Shown here one piece after another: positions 7,303-14,035 of a stretch of DNA of 14,035 nucleotides. The translations under genes were made by a program, and so were the position numbers. The stretch comes from Deltaproteobacteria bacterium. GTDB taxonomy: Bacteria; Desulfobacterota; Desulfuromonadia; Desulfuromonadales; BM103. The notes beneath the pieces are model-generated. The model searched no databases and had not been told where the DNA came from. It worked only from the letters and a program-made list of their open reading frames with translations. The DNA lies in the NCBI GenBank assembly GCA_019313105.1, contig JAFDBW010000213.1, forward strand, positions 1 to 14,035, given 5' to 3'. Every line of letters starts with the position of its first letter. Position 1 is the stretch's first letter.

Positions 7303-8699
7303 CAGTCCCCGTTCGCAGCCGGCCTCTGCGTCGAATTCCGCAGAGCATCTGTCCCTTTTTCCATGCGCATGCCGCGCGAGCCCTTGATCAGCACCCGGTC
7401 ACCGGCTTGCAACAGTTCAAGCAGGCGCGCCACCAGTTGATCGTGGCTCGTCGCGCTGAAAATCCTGTCATCATCCAGCCCCGCTTCGCGGGCGCCGCGC
7501 GCAATATCTTCGGCCAGGGCACCATATGTGAAGAGCCAGTCCGCGCGCTCCGGGACAATCGCCCCGATCTGCTTGTGCAACTCCGGCCCTGACGACCCAA
7601 GCTCGAGCATATCGGCCAGGACCGCAATCCGCCGGCCCGGGGCTCCCAGGTCATGCAGTGCGTCCAGAGCAGCATGCACCGATAGCGGGTTGGCGTTATA
7701 ACTGTCTTCAAGCACCACCACATCTCCCGGGAACTCGAGCAACTCCATCCGTCCCGGGCAAGGCTGGAACGCTTCAAGCCCCGCGGCAATGGCCTGCAAT
7801 CCGATACCGATTACCGTTGCCGCCGCCGCAGCAGCGAGGGCGTTGCCAACGTTGTGCCGCCCCGGCAACGGCAGAACGACTTTTTGCGCGGACCCGGCGA
7901 TAACCAGTTGAAAGCTCACCGAGCCGTTTTGGACCACAATTTTATCTGCCCTGACGTCGGCATCTCGGTTGTTGCCGAAGAAAATTCTGCGAACGCCGTT
8001 GGCAACCGGCAGGACACTCACCTGCGGATCATCTGCATTGATCAGAGCTATGCCATCAGCAGGGAGACTGATAAATAGCTCCCCCTTGGCCCGTGCCACA
8101 CCCGACAAACCGTCAAAGTTCTCCAGGTGACCGGCACCGATATTGGTGATCAGGCCGATGTTCGGCCGGGCAATCTCCGCCAGCCTGGCAATTTCACCAC
8201 GGGCGCTCATACCCATCTCGACGACCGCCCATTGATGCTCAGGCTGCAGCTCGAAGAGCGTCAGCGGAACGCCGATCAGGTTATTGTAATTGCCCGCTGA
8301 CTTGAGACCGGGACCGAGGCTGGTCAGGATCGATGCGAGCATTTCCTTGCAGGTGGTCTTCCCGGAGGTGCCGGTAATTCCGATCACCGGACCGGAGAAC
8401 TGGCGCCGGGATGCGGCGGCCAGGTCACCCAGGGCCTTGAGCGTGTCTTTCACTTTGACCACTGGCACCAGAAGACCACCGATCATTTCCTCGCTGAGAC
8501 AGGCCGCAGCCCCTCTCTTGATCGCCTGGGTCAGGTAGTCATGACCGTCGAAATTCTCGCCGCGCAACGGGATAAACAGTTCTCCCGGCTGGAGAGTCCG
8601 GCTGTCGGTGGAAATCCCCTGAAATTCAACCGACGCACCGTTCTGCATCAGGTGACCTCCGGTGATTTCGGCAACGGTGCGAACGTCCATGCGGATCAT
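7302..8699 (-). CDS. murF: UDP-MurNAc-tripeptide--D-alanyl-D-alanine ligase MurF
   Basis: Last cytoplasmic Mur ligase: adds the D-Ala-D-Ala made by Ddl, finishing the pentapeptide. It has 465 residues. The N-terminal segment ISTDSRTLQPGELFIPLRG spans 29-47, the P-loop GITGTSGKTT 107-116 (Lys114), NYNNLIGVPLTLFE 137-150, EMGMSARGEI 161-170, GRHNVGNALAAAA 280-292, EDSYNANPLS 331-340, ADMLELG 362-368 and KGSRGMRMEKG 439-449. The P-loop has Ser where many Mur ligases have Asn, a known variation in MurF. The start ATG 8699-8697 overlaps the murE stop as ATGA and has GGGGAG about eight bases upstream. The stop is TGA, 13 bp before mraY. Confidence 0.96.
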   Translation of the reverse strand: MIRMDVRTVAEITGGHLMQNGASVEFQGISTDSRTLQPGELFIPLRGENFDGHDYLTQAIKRGAAACLSEEMIGGLLVPVVKVKDTLKALGDLAAASRRQFSGPVIGITGTSGKTTCKEMLASILTSLGPGLKSAGNYNNLIGVPLTLFELQPEHQWAVVEMGMSARGEIARLAEIARPNIGLITNIGAGHLENFDGLSGVARAKGELFISLPADGIALINADDPQVSVLPVANGVRRIFFGNNRDADVRADKIVVQNGSVSFQLVIAGSAQKVVLPLPGRHNVGNALAAAAAATVIGIGLQAIAAGLEAFQPCPGRMELLEFPGDVVVLEDSYNANPLSVHAALDALHDLGAPGRRIAVLADMLELGSSGPELHKQIGAIVPERADWLFTYGALAEDIARGAREAGLDDDRIFSATSHDQLVARLLELLQAGDRVLIKGSRGMRMEKGTDALRNSTQRPAANGD

Positions 8700-10204
8700 T
8701 GCAGGTCTCCCCGCTGCAGGGCCTTGCGCAGCTCTTCACGATCGTCGAAATGAATCCGTCCGCTGGCAAGAATCTGGTAATCCTCATGCCCTTTTCCGGC
8801 GACCAGCAGGAGATCTCCGGGCTGCAGCAGACTAACTGAAAACTCCAGCGCCTCGCGGCGGTCCTCGATGACAACGTAGCCCCGCCCGGTACCGGCCACG
8901 GCATCCGCCCTGCTCCATTCCTGCTTGTGAACCCTGGCGAGACCGGCACGGACATCGTCGAGAATCTGCCGGGGATTCTCTGTGCGCGGGTTGTCGGAGG
9001 TTGCGATCGCGATATCGGATCCGCGCGCTGCAACTTCCGCCATGATCGGTCGCTTGCTGCGATCCCTGTCGCCACCGCACCCGAAAACGGTCAGTATCCT
9101 TCTTGGCGAAAGCTCCTGCATCGCCTCAATGACCCGGCGTAAAGCGTCACCGGTGTGGGCATAATCGACCAGGATCACTGCACCACGATCGTTCTCGACC
9201 TGTTCGAGGCGCCCCGGCACCCCTTTGGCGGTAGCCAGCCCGGTCACAATCACCTCGGGCGACAGCTTCAACGCAACAGCCGCACCGATCGCACAAAGCA
9301 GGTTTTCCATGTTGTAGTCGCCAAGCAAGGGGGAGTTGATGGCCACCGTGCCGAGCGGTGTTGCCACGCTGGCACGGATGCCCTTCAAAGAGATCTCGCC
9401 GCACTCCGGATGGATGTCTGAATGGTCACTGCGACCGCAAGTCAGGGCACCTGGCAGCATCGCGGCAAGGCGCTGGCCGTAATCATCATCGACATTGATC
9501 ACGGCGCGGCCCTTGTCGCGCGGCAACAGCTCCTTGAAGAGGTGGTACTTGCTGGTGAAGTAACTTTCCATATCCTGGTGATAGTCGAGGTGCTCCGGAG
9601 TCAGGTTGGTAAAGACGCCAACCTCGAAGTGCACACCATCGACCCTGTACTGGTCCAACGCATGGGAAGAGACTTCCATGACCAGCGAACGTGCCCCGAT
9701 ACGCCGGAAATCACTCACCTGCTTCATCAGCTCCAGCGCCTCGGGGGTGGTGTGCGGCGCCTGGCGTAGATCCGAACCGAAACGGTAGTTGATCGTACCG
9801 ATCACTGCCGGATTCAAACCGGCCTCATTGAGGATCGCCTCAAGTAGGTAGGTGATAGTGGTCTTGCCATTGGTCCCGGTAACGCCTACAGTCTGCATGC
9901 CGCGTGTCGGGTTGCCGTAGAACTCTGACGAGGCCATCGCCATGGCTCGGCGCGCATTGTCAACCAGCACGATGGTCACGGCTTCTACATGCCTCGGCAT
10001 TTCCTCACAGAAAACCACCCTGGCACCGTTGGCAATCGCACTGTCGATATAATCATGTCCGTCACTGACGACGCCACGCAGGGCGAAGAAGGCATCATCA
10101 CGACTGACCTGCCGCGAATCGTAATGCAGACCGTTCAGATCAATATCCGGGTTGCCATGAATCTTTTTAACCGGGCAATTTTTCAGCATTTCCATTAACT
10201 TCAT
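8696..10204 (-). CDS. murE: UDP-MurNAc-L-alanyl-D-glutamate--2,6-diaminopimelate ligase MurE
   Basis: Third cytoplasmic Mur ligase; adds the diamino acid at position 3 of the stem peptide. It has 502 residues from this start. The P-loop GVTGTNGKTT spans 107-116 (Lys114), TTPEALEL 152-159, TNLTPEHLDYHQDMESY 199-215, the probable carbamylated lysine is K219, GCGGDRDRSKRP spans 375-386, and the amino-acid-selecting motif DNPR is at 404-407. GKGHEDYQ is at 470-477. DNPR is the signature of meso-DAP-adding MurE, so the wall is inferred to be the DAP type. ATG 10204-10202 is preceded by GGCGG six bases away and gives the typical MKL start. ATG 10210-10208, two codons earlier, is a near-equal alternative but has no well-spaced ribosome-binding site. 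It follows ftsI by 24 bp (18 bp with the alternative) and overlaps murF by 4 bp. Confidence 0.95.
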   Translation of the reverse strand: MKLMEMLKNCPVKKIHGNPDIDLNGLHYDSRQVSRDDAFFALRGVVSDGHDYIDSAIANGARVVFCEEMPRHVEAVTIVLVDNARRAMAMASSEFYGNPTRGMQTVGVTGTNGKTTITYLLEAILNEAGLNPAVIGTINYRFGSDLRQAPHTTPEALELMKQVSDFRRIGARSLVMEVSSHALDQYRVDGVHFEVGVFTNLTPEHLDYHQDMESYFTSKYHLFKELLPRDKGRAVINVDDDYGQRLAAMLPGALTCGRSDHSDIHPECGEISLKGIRASVATPLGTVAINSPLLGDYNMENLLCAIGAAVALKLSPEVIVTGLATAKGVPGRLEQVENDRGAVILVDYAHTGDALRRVIEAMQELSPRRILTVFGCGGDRDRSKRPIMAEVAARGSDIAIATSDNPRTENPRQILDDVRAGLARVHKQEWSRADAVAGTGRGYVVIEDRREALEFSVSLLQPGDLLLVAGKGHEDYQILASGRIHFDDREELRKALQRGDLQ

Positions 10205-10228
10205 CGTCATCCGCCGCTTCAGGCTTGC

Positions 10229-12208
10229 TCAGGATGGTGGTGCCATGCGCACCCACACCGGGGCACCATAGGGAATCGATGCCCCCGGGCTTGGAGACTG
10301 TTCAACAACCCGTCCACGTCCACGAAAATCGATGTTCAGCTGTTTTTCTTCCATAAGCTCGAGGACCTGGCGAAAACTCAATCCGGAAAAATCCGGCATC
10401 TGCGGTCCGCCGGATGGCACAGCAACCATCAGGTGCTGGAGACTGGCCTTTTCCGGTGTGACAGCATCAACAAATATCTGCTCCAGCGATGGCAGGCTTT
10501 CGCCGGATGGTTGATCTTGGCTGGGTGCAACCTTGAGGTATTGCATCGCCTGTGCAGCAATCCGCGAAAATACCGGCGCTGCAGTCAATCCCCCGTAGAC
10601 CCCTTTTTTCGGTTCGTCAATCGTCACCAGCATCACGATCCGGGGCGCCTCGGCCGGGAGGAAACCGACAATCGAGCCGACCCGCTTGTCTGCCGAATAG
10701 CCTCCCGTCACCGGATCAACCTTTTGTGCGGTACCGGTTTTGCCGGCGACCCTGAAGCCCGGTACCCGGGCATTGGTCGCCGTTCCGCCGTCTTCGGTGG
10801 TCAACTCCATCATCCGGCTCACCCGTTGGGCCACATCCTGGGCAATCACCTTGCGCACAACGCGTGGCTGGCTCTCACGTGTTACCTGCCCCTGGCTGTC
10901 AACAATCCGTTCGACGATATAAGGCTCCATCAGGTAGCCGCCATTGGCGATCGCCGCCGTGGCCGCGGTCAGCTGGACCGAGGTCACACTGACCCCTTGA
11001 CCGAATGAAATCGCCGCCAGGTCGACTTCGAACCATTTGTCTGGTGGTCTCAACAGGCCATTCACTTCACCGGGCAAATCTATCCCGGTTGGCTGGCCAA
11101 AACCGAAATCGGTCAGGTAACGATGGAAGGCTTTTCGCTCCAGCATCTTGCCTATTTTCGCCGAACCTATGTTCGAGCTGTATTTGATAATCTCCGCCGG
11201 GGTCAGCTTTTGGTACTTCTTGTGGTCGTGGATATCCTTGCCGCCCACCCGGAACACACCGTTTTCACAATTAATTTTCTGTCTGGTGCCGACCACCGCC
11301 TCATTCAGGGCGGCCGCCATGAGAAAGATTTTGAATGTCGAACCGGGCTCAAAGGAATCACAGACGGCCCGATTCCTCCACTGGTAAGGCTTGTAACGGG
11401 AGAACGCGTTCGGGTTGTACTCCGGGGAACTCGCCAGGGCCAGCACCTTGCCGGTTGACGGCTCCATCATAACCACGGTTCCTGCCTTGGCCTGAGCCGT
11501 GCGCAGCCCTTCGGCAAGTTCACGCTCGGCAAGGTACTGCAGGTTCTTATCGAGCGTCAGGTAAAGGTCATGGCCGCGCGTTGCTCCCTGGACCTGTGGC
11601 GAACCGGCGCCCAGACCGCGACCCATTGCGTCCCGCTCCATCACCAGGTATCCGCCACGCCCGAGGATCATCTTGTCGTACTGCAGCTCCAATCCTTCCA
11701 ACCCCTTTGGATCGAGGCCGGTGAAGCCGAGCAGGTGTCCGGCGATAGTGGAGTTGGGATAGAAGCGCCGGTGCTCCTTGATCATGCCGACACCTTCGAG
11801 CTTCATCTGCTTGATTTGATTGCTCTGGCCAGGTGTGATCTGGCGCTTCAGCCAGACAAAGTTTCTGCTGCCCTTCACCTTGGCCTTGAGTGATCTCGTT
11901 GAAATGCCCAGTACTTTCGCCAGGGATTTTGTTGCACCGTCAACGGCCTTGATTTTGCCCGGCTCGGCATAAACCGAATCGACATCAACGCTGACTGCAA
12001 GCTCCTCTCCGTTCCTGTCGAAAATTGTGCCGCGCTGAGGAGTGAGGGGGATGACCTTCTGATGCTGTCGCTCGGCGCGTTCTTCCCACTCCTGCTCTTG
12101 CAGGACCTGGAGATCGAAGGCACGCATCGCCACCAAAGCAAAACAGAGGGTAAAGACCACCCCTATCAGCTTGATGCGAAAGCGCACGCCTTTCTCCAGT
12201 TCTTTCAT
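10229..12208 (-). CDS. ftsI: Septal transpeptidase FtsI (class B penicillin-binding protein) with PASTA domain
   Basis: Inner-membrane-anchored DD-transpeptidase that crosslinks septal peptidoglycan made by FtsW. It has 659 residues. One N-terminal membrane helix spans about 11-36. The PBP dimerisation (pedestal) region begins near RGTIFDRNGEELA (59-71). The transpeptidase domain has all three active-site motifs: SxxK as STFK 290-293, SxN as SSN 344-346 and KTGT 490-493. A C-terminal PASTA domain (about 604-657, PDFSGLSFRQVLELMEEK then EQSPSPGASIPYG) is absent from E. coli FtsI but occurs in many other bacteria. It is longer than E. coli FtsI (588 aa), largely through the C-terminal extension. 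ATG 12208-12206 overlaps the ftsL stop by one base (TGATG). An in-frame TTG one codon earlier is less likely. The stop is TGA. Confidence 0.95.
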   Translation of the reverse strand: MKELEKGVRFRIKLIGVVFTLCFALVAMRAFDLQVLQEQEWEERAERQHQKVIPLTPQRGTIFDRNGEELAVSVDVDSVYAEPGKIKAVDGATKSLAKVLGISTRSLKAKVKGSRNFVWLKRQITPGQSNQIKQMKLEGVGMIKEHRRFYPNSTIAGHLLGFTGLDPKGLEGLELQYDKMILGRGGYLVMERDAMGRGLGAGSPQVQGATRGHDLYLTLDKNLQYLAERELAEGLRTAQAKAGTVVMMEPSTGKVLALASSPEYNPNAFSRYKPYQWRNRAVCDSFEPGSTFKIFLMAAALNEAVVGTRQKINCENGVFRVGGKDIHDHKKYQKLTPAEIIKYSSNIGSAKIGKMLERKAFHRYLTDFGFGQPTGIDLPGEVNGLLRPPDKWFEVDLAAISFGQGVSVTSVQLTAATAAIANGGYLMEPYIVERIVDSQGQVTRESQPRVVRKVIAQDVAQRVSRMMELTTEDGGTATNARVPGFRVAGKTGTAQKVDPVTGGYSADKRVGSIVGFLPAEAPRIVMLVTIDEPKKGVYGGLTAAPVFSRIAAQAMQYLKVAPSQDQPSGESLPSLEQIFVDAVTPEKASLQHLMVAVPSGGPQMPDFSGLSFRQVLELMEEKQLNIDFRGRGRVVEQSPSPGASIPYGAPVWVRMAPPS

Positions 12209-12525
12209 CAATCCACCGTAATCACCTGATCAGCGGAAGGTAAGCGCAAGCGCAGTTCCTGTCGCGCCACCCGTTCAATCCGTTCAGGGCTTCTGAGGCT
12301 GGCGGCCTCAAGACGCAGGTTTGATGTCTCCTGGCGCAGATCGCGCAGCGTACTTTGTAATTGGGACATCTCGTATTCCAGGCTGGTAACCTGGACTCGT
12401 GACCAAACGAAAAAGAGTGACACCGAAAGGAGCAGGGCAATAAAACCGAGCACCGGCAGCAGGTTTGGCCGACGCAGGGCAAAGCCATTGATTTTCGGTA
12501 ACGCCTTGATGGTTGTCTCAGCCAT
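12208..12525 (-). CDS. ftsL: Cell division protein FtsL
   Basis: Small bitopic divisome protein that, in well-studied bacteria, forms a complex with a DivIC/FtsB-type partner and FtsQ and helps activate FtsW-FtsI. It has 105 residues: a short cytoplasmic N-terminus, one membrane helix (about 20-41, LLPVLGFIALLLSVSLFFVW), then a heptad-like coiled coil (about 48-80, with LEYEMSQLQSTLRDLRQE) and a conserved-looking SPERIERVARQEL segment (79-91). FtsL sequences diverge strongly, so the call rests on size, topology and position between rsmH and ftsI. The ATG at 12525-12523 lies inside the rsmH end (8-bp overlap). The TGA overlaps the ftsI start. Confidence 0.88.
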   Translation of the reverse strand: MAETTIKALPKINGFALRRPNLLPVLGFIALLLSVSLFFVWSRVQVTSLEYEMSQLQSTLRDLRQETSNLRLEAASLRSPERIERVARQELRLRLPSADQVITVD

Positions 12526-13486
12526 CGTGTTTCTCCTCTGCGGAAAGCTTCTCCATTGCTCTTAACACGGCGCTCCTGGCGCGTGGATTGTGTTCAACCT
12601 CGGCATCCGTTGCCGTCACCCCTTTTCGGGTTAAAAGCCTGGCAACCGGTTTCTGCCCACAGGCGCAGACAGGCAGGCGGGGAGGACAGATACAGCCGGT
12701 GGACAGTGCACGGAAAGCCTGCTTGACGATCCTGTCCTCAAGCGAGTGGAAGCTGATGACCACCAGCCGCCCTCCGACTTTCAACCTTTGCCTGGCAGCT
12801 TCAAGTCCCGCCTGCAGACTGTCAAGCTCGCCATTGACATAAATTCTCAGCGCCTGAAAGACCCGTGTCGCCGGGTGGATCCGCTGAGGGCCCTTGCCGC
12901 GCGGCACAACCCGGCTGACCAGTTCGGCCAGCTGCAGGGTGGTCTTGATCGGCTGCCGCTCTCGGACCGCCACGATTTCCTGGGCGATCCTTCCCGCCCA
13001 GCGCTCCTCACCGAATTCACGGAAGATGCGCTTCAAATGATCTGCATCAGCCTCGGCAATCACGCTGGCGGCGGAGCGTCCTGCCGAAGGATTCATCCGC
13101 ATGTCCAGCGGGCCTTCTTCCCGAAACGAGAACCCGCGGTTCGGGCTGTCGAGCTGGTATGAGGAGACCCCAAGGTCCAGCACGACTCCGTCGAGCATCG
13201 CAACCCCCAGGGCATCGAGATGAGACGCCATCTCGGCAAAGTTGCCATGCCGAAGCATCACCCTGTCCCCGAACTCCGCCAGACTGCTTCCCGCAGCCTC
13301 TAACGCCTGTGCGTCATGATCAAGACCGACCAAGATCCCATCGGGGAATGTCGCTTCGAGGATCAGGCGGGCATGACCACCACCACCCAGCGTTCCGTCC
13401 AGATAGATTCCTCCGCGACGGGGTTCAAGGTAGTGCAGGACCTCCTCCGCCATCACCGAAACATGCCTGAACCCATCTGAAGTCAA
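12518..13486 (-). CDS. rsmH: 16S rRNA (cytosine1402-N4)-methyltransferase RsmH (MraW)
   Basis: SAM-dependent enzyme that methylates N4 of C1402 in 16S rRNA, near the ribosomal P site. It has 322 residues from the TTG start. The SAM-binding loop DGTLGGGGHAR is at 30-40, GLDHDAQA at 54-61, LDLGVSSYQLD at 103-113, GFSFREEGPLDMRM at 118-131, ERWAGRIAQ at 161-169, RVFQALRIYVN at 208-218, and VISFHSLEDRIVK at 243-255. A Cys-rich CICPPRLPVCACG segment (265-277) is common in the family. The open frame reaches back to 13699, but that would run about 200 bp into mraZ. Relatives keep a His-containing strand just before the VMAEEVL run, so a start at TTG 13486-13484 (four bases after the mraZ stop) fits best. 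GTG 13456 or ATG 13453 would remove that His. The stop is TGA, overlapping ftsL. Confidence 0.93.
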   Translation of the reverse strand: MTSDGFRHVSVMAEEVLHYLEPRRGGIYLDGTLGGGGHARLILEATFPDGILVGLDHDAQALEAAGSSLAEFGDRVMLRHGNFAEMASHLDALGVAMLDGVVLDLGVSSYQLDSPNRGFSFREEGPLDMRMNPSAGRSAASVIAEADADHLKRIFREFGEERWAGRIAQEIVAVRERQPIKTTLQLAELVSRVVPRGKGPQRIHPATRVFQALRIYVNGELDSLQAGLEAARQRLKVGGRLVVISFHSLEDRIVKQAFRALSTGCICPPRLPVCACGQKPVARLLTRKGVTATDAEVEHNPRARSAVLRAMEKLSAEEKHDG

Positions 13487-13490
13487 AGAA

Positions 13491-13946
13491 CTATAATCCC
13501 AGATCGAAACGCTTTTGCCGATCATCTGCCAGGCGCTGTTCCGCTTCGGCAAGCATCTCGAGATATCTTGTCTTGTTCCAGATCTGGATTTTCTGCACCC
13601 CGCCAACGATGACGACATCTCGTACGCCGTCCGTATCGAGCTGGCAATACTCACGCAGAGACTGCGGCAGCTGGATTCGACCCTGCTTGTCGAAGGCACA
13701 CTGGGTTGCCGGGGTTACTGTTGTAAAATAGAGGTCCTCCCGGAACTGATCATTCGGGAGCTGTGCGAATTTTTCGAGGAAAAGATCCCACTCGGAGACC
13801 GGGTATGCAACAATACCGCAGCGATCCTGCGTCACGACCAGCGTTTCATCTTCGAACAGCTCTTTCAGCTGCTCACGAAACCTGGCCGGAATGCTTGCCC
13901 GCCCTTTTGCATCGATCGAATTGAAATAAACGCCCTGGAATCCCAT
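13491..13946 (-). CDS. mraZ: Transcriptional regulator MraZ
   Basis: DNA-binding protein of the AbrB/SpoVT fold that, where studied (E. coli, Mycoplasma), binds repeats upstream of its own gene and controls the dcw cluster. It has 151 residues, the usual size. It carries two copies of the AbrB-like half: FNSIDAKGRASIPARFRE (8-25, DAKGR at 12-16) and CAFDKQGRIQLPQSLREY (83-100, DKQGR at 86-90). The start ATG 13946-13944 has GAGGG four bases upstream. The stop is TAG, four bases before the proposed rsmH start. It is the first gene of the operon, and candidate binding boxes lie in its leader. Confidence 0.96.
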   Translation of the reverse strand: MGFQGVYFNSIDAKGRASIPARFREQLKELFEDETLVVTQDRCGIVAYPVSEWDLFLEKFAQLPNDQFREDLYFTTVTPATQCAFDKQGRIQLPQSLREYCQLDTDGVRDVVIVGGVQKIQIWNKTRYLEMLAEAEQRLADDRQKRFDLGL

Positions 13947-13950
13947 TTGG

Positions 13951-13955
13951 CCCTC
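13951..13955 (-). promoter_or_regulatory. Ribosome-binding site of mraZ
   Basis: GAGGG on the minus strand, four bases before ATG 13946-13944. It lies inside a tandem repeat, GGCCAAA at 13956-13962 and 13946-13952 (10-bp period), so a protein bound to that repeat would cover the site. That last point is inference. Confidence 0.7.
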
Positions 13956-13969
13956 TTTGGCCTAAAAAT

Positions 13970-13986
13970 ACACTTTTCACCACCTT
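13970..13986 (-). promoter_or_regulatory. Candidate MraZ operator: two AARGTGK boxes, 10-bp period
   Basis: On the minus strand, AAGGTGG (13986-13980), a 3-bp spacer, then AAAGTGT (13976-13970). They lie directly downstream of the predicted transcription start. From memory, the Mycoplasma MraZ site is AAAGTG[T/G] repeats with 3-bp spacers, and the E. coli site is 10-bp-period TGGG repeats in the leader. Spacing, position and sequence therefore fit an autorepressor operator. Only two boxes are clear. Confidence 0.6.
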
Positions 13987-13993
13987 CTGGGCA

Positions 13994-14022
13994 AATATAG
14001 GCGCAGAGCTCTCAACTGTCAA
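13994..14022 (-). promoter_or_regulatory. Sigma70-type promoter of the dcw operon
   Basis: The minus strand has a perfect -35 TTGACA (14022-14017), a 17-bp spacer, and -10 TATATT (13999-13994, five of six consensus bases). Transcription would begin at about A13988 or G13987, giving a leader of roughly 40 bases before mraZ. The DNA upstream of -35 is AT-rich and contains a perfect 10-bp palindrome (14023-14032). It is the only strong promoter I noticed for the operon. Confidence 0.78.
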
Positions 14023-14035
14023 GAAATATTTCAAT

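Noticed and set aside
10433..11008. Plus-strand open frame of 191 codons opposite ftsI
   Set aside because: Antisense to the FtsI transpeptidase domain with its conserved motifs; no domain or start signal of its own.
13487..13699. Long N-terminal extension of rsmH into mraZ
   Set aside because: The extra residues lack RsmH-family features and would lie in another frame of mraZ, which is itself a complete and typical gene.
1..14035. Mobile element, CRISPR array, tRNA/rRNA gene, toxin-antitoxin or new defence system
   Set aside because: The whole window is accounted for by dcw genes with gaps of 30 bp or less plus an 89-bp leader; I saw no terminal inverted repeats, repeat-spacer pattern or RNA gene.

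Overview
The window is almost wall to wall a division and cell-wall (dcw) cluster, transcribed entirely from the minus strand. Read from the high-coordinate end the order is: promoter and MraZ-type operator, mraZ, rsmH (mraW), ftsL, ftsI, murE, murF, mraY, murD, ftsW, murG, murC, ddl, and the 5' part of ftsQ, which runs off the window at base 1. The gene order, a meso-diaminopimelate-type MurE (DNPR motif), an FtsI with a C-terminal PASTA domain, and my recollection of related protein sequences suggest a Gram-negative bacterium of the former Deltaproteobacteria, probably Desulfuromonadales/Geobacter-like. That placement is inference; no rRNA or other marker is present.

Layout: 13947-14035 holds a strong sigma70-type promoter (TTGACA, 17-bp spacer, TATATT), two 10-bp-spaced AARGTGK boxes in the 5' leader, and a good ribosome-binding site for mraZ. 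From there to base 1 the genes are packed with gaps of 30 bp or less or with overlaps (rsmH/ftsL 8 bp, ftsL/ftsI 1 bp, murE/murF 4 bp, murD/ftsW 11 bp, ftsW/murG 4 bp). I see no internal terminator. This fits one long translationally coupled operon. No stretch over 300 bases lacks a gene, and every long plus-strand reading frame is an antisense shadow.

The genes work together as follows. MurC, MurD, MurE and MurF add L-Ala, D-Glu, meso-DAP and D-Ala-D-Ala to UDP-MurNAc, and Ddl makes the D-Ala-D-Ala. MraY and MurG make lipid I and lipid II at the inner membrane. FtsW (glycosyltransferase) and FtsI (transpeptidase) use lipid II at the septum, with FtsL and FtsQ as divisome scaffold proteins. 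MraZ represses the cluster from its 5' end, and RsmH methylates 16S rRNA.

The main anomaly is an in-frame amber codon (TAG, 4095-4097) in ftsW. It lies just before the conserved YLPEAHTDF loop that carries the proposed catalytic aspartate. The frame on both sides is otherwise intact and of family length. A second point is the absence of murB between murC and ddl, where related clusters often carry it. I found no mobile element, CRISPR array, RNA gene or new defence or metabolic system; apart from these points this is an ordinary core region.
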